Below, piece by piece: positions 62,942-64,000 of a DNA stretch of 64,000 bases. Source of the DNA: Chitinophagales bacterium. GTDB taxonomy: Bacteria > Bacteroidota > Bacteroidia > Chitinophagales > LD1. The stretch's first letter is position 1, and each line of letters starts with the position of its first letter. The notes below the pieces were generated by a model. It was not told the origin of the DNA. It did no database searches and saw nothing but the letters and a program-made list of their open reading frames with translations. Both the position numbers and the translations under genes were made by a program. Location of the stretch: contig JAHBTS010000001.1 in the NCBI GenBank assembly GCA_019638515.1, forward strand, positions 310,001 to 374,000, read 5' to 3'.

Positions 62942-64000
62942 TTATTGCTCTATAGTGGTGGTGTCGCAATCAAAAACTTCATGAAAGGAAGTGTCGGCTG
63001 GCAATGCAAAATCGCTTCTTCCAAGTTTTAGGCTGCGGTCGTTAAAGCTCCTTCTTAGAAAATCGCCCACGATAGGTAACGCTGCCGAAGAACCTTGCCC
63101 GGTGGCGGTAGAAAGAAAATGTACTGCGGGTTGTTCAAAGCCAATCCAACAAATAGAAAGAATTTCAGGAGTAAAGCCAACAAACCAGGCATCGGCATTG
63201 CTTTGTGTAGTCCCCGTTTTTCCGGCAATGGGCATGTGTAAACCAAAGCGCGAGCGTAACCGAGCTGCGGTTCCTTTATTTACCACTTGTTTCATCATGC
63301 CATTGGTTACCCACACTGTTTTTTCATCCAACACTTCCTTTTGTTTAGGATAAAATTCAGCCAGTTTGTTTCCTTTTTTGTCTTCAATTCTTTTAATGAA
63401 ATATGGTTCGCTTAGTGTGCCATTGTTGGCAAATGCAGTATAGGCGCGCGCCATTTCAAACAATGAAATATCGCTTACACCCAAGCATAATGCCGGCACA
63501 GCTTCTAACTTGCTTTCTATACCTAATGTCTTGCAAAACTGAACTAAGGCATCGGGGCCAAACTCTTTCATAAGTTGTGCTGTAATGCGGTTGTCGGAAT
63601 ATGCCAGCCCTTCTTGCATGGGAACAAGGCTGCCTTCTTCCCAGTTTTTGGTTGCCGATGGATTCCATGTGGCATCTACGCCATCAAACTGTGGTGCTTC
63701 GTATGGAATGGGTGTGCATGGATGGTAGCCGCGCTCTATGGCAATGGCGTATTGAAATGGTTTTATGGTGGAGCCTACTTGCCGCTTGGTAGTTTTCTTT
63801 ACGTGGTCAAGTTGAAAGTAAGTAATGTTAGGGCCGCCAATCCACGCTTTTATTTCTCCGTTCTTTGGGTTTACGGCCATGAATCCAATTTGCACCATTT
63901 GCAAATAGTATTTAATGGAATCGAGGGGCGACATTACAGTGTCTTTAGAAAAACTGCCATTGTCGCCATCGTAAGCAAATACACGCATTTCAATTTTTTT
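62942..64000 (-). CDS. Class A penicillin-binding protein (PBP1A-like), C-terminal part (5' end outside window)
   Basis: The frame stays open to the window edge, so the N-terminal membrane anchor and glycosyltransferase domain are missing from view. The ~350 visible residues are the transpeptidase domain: it opens with KMRVF-type sequence (EMRVFAYDGD ... TVMSPLDSIKYYL). The active-site serine is in QVGSTIKPFQYA (SxxK), the second motif is YSDNRITAQ (SxN) and the third AGKTGTTQ. It cross-links peptidoglycan in the periplasm. The domain looks complete and active. Its stop lies 9 bp from that of the convergent WG-repeat gene. Confidence 0.93.
   Translation of the reverse strand, partial: KKIEMRVFAYDGDNGSFSKDTVMSPLDSIKYYLQMVQIGFMAVNPKNGEIKAWIGGPNITYFQLDHVKKTTKRQVGSTIKPFQYAIAIERGYHPCTPIPYEAPQFDGVDATWNPSATKNWEEGSLVPMQEGLAYSDNRITAQLMKEFGPDALVQFCKTLGIESKLEAVPALCLGVSDISLFEMARAYTAFANNGTLSEPYFIKRIEDKKGNKLAEFYPKQKEVLDEKTVWVTNGMMKQVVNKGTAARLRSRFGLHMPIAGKTGTTQSNADAWFVGFTPEILSICWIGFEQPAVHFLSTATGQGSSAALPIVGDFLRRSFNDRSLKLGRSDFALPADTSFHEVFDCDTTTIEQ

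Overview
The window is a gene-dense, unbroken stretch of a chromosome from a member of the Bacteroidota. No plasmid, phage, transposon, CRISPR or tRNA/rRNA signature is visible. The assignment rests on several features. Three giant secreted proteins end in type IX secretion sorting domains: two type A, and one gliding-motility-type (CHU_C, type B). There are Reg_prop/LytTR signalling proteins and a PadR-PspC operon. Shine-Dalgarno sequences are almost absent. Intergenic regions repeatedly carry the Bacteroidota promoter TTTG-N19-TAnnTTTG; here the -7 box is often TAnnTTCG. No finer taxonomic placement is justified from sequence alone.

Layout. 1-5.1 kb: the end of pheT, a small anti-sigma-like protein, polA and a methyltransferase. 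5.1-8.6 kb: an adenosylcobalamin-dependent ribonucleotide reductase (nrdJ) whose upstream region holds a consensus DnaA box. 8.6-18 kb: a sensory and surface module made of a propeller-sensor histidine kinase, a LytTR response regulator and a 1827-residue surface protein containing seven exact-length 222-bp repeats. 18-27.6 kb: a small secreted protein, an NAD(P)-binding protein, arginine decarboxylase, a PhyH-type dioxygenase, aroC, a beta-helix surface protein and pyrophosphatase. 27.6-33 kb: gyrB, small envelope proteins and the PadR-PspC operon. 33-37.4 kb: marR diverging from an emrA-emrB-tolC tripartite efflux operon. 37.5-41.3 kb: an MFS exporter, rpmA, rplU and a fused oligopeptide ABC ATPase. 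41.5-45.9 kb: an M1 aminopeptidase lipoprotein directly abutting an ECF sigma gene and its anti-sigma/TPR partner. 45.9-52.7 kb: an alditol-oxidase-like flavoenzyme, a second ECF sigma gene with a long structured leader, and a PKD-repeat surface protein. 52.9-57.9 kb: a methyltransferase, an outer-membrane barrel protein, a DUF2797 protein, an orphan histidine kinase and malate dehydrogenase. 58-62.9 kb: a tight operon of lgt, a TerB/J-domain protein, an SCP2-racemase fusion and a TPR/WG-repeat protein. 62.9-64 kb: the 3' part of a class A penicillin-binding protein.

How the genes work together. Housekeeping functions (translation, replication, dNTP supply, shikimate pathway, TCA cycle, lipoprotein and wall synthesis) alternate with envelope sensing and surface display. 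Lgt feeds lipoprotein maturation, and at least one lipoprotein, the M1 peptidase, sits in a sigma/anti-sigma operon. The points most worth a second look are: the LytTR module with 9-bp direct repeats upstream of its likely target; the SCP2 to alpha-methylacyl-CoA racemase fusion; the peptidase-sigma-antisigma operon with stop and start codons abutting; the MarR operator laid over divergent promoters; the structured leader of the second sigma gene; and a set of promoters whose -7 box lies 4-5 nt from the start codon, suggesting leaderless mRNAs.
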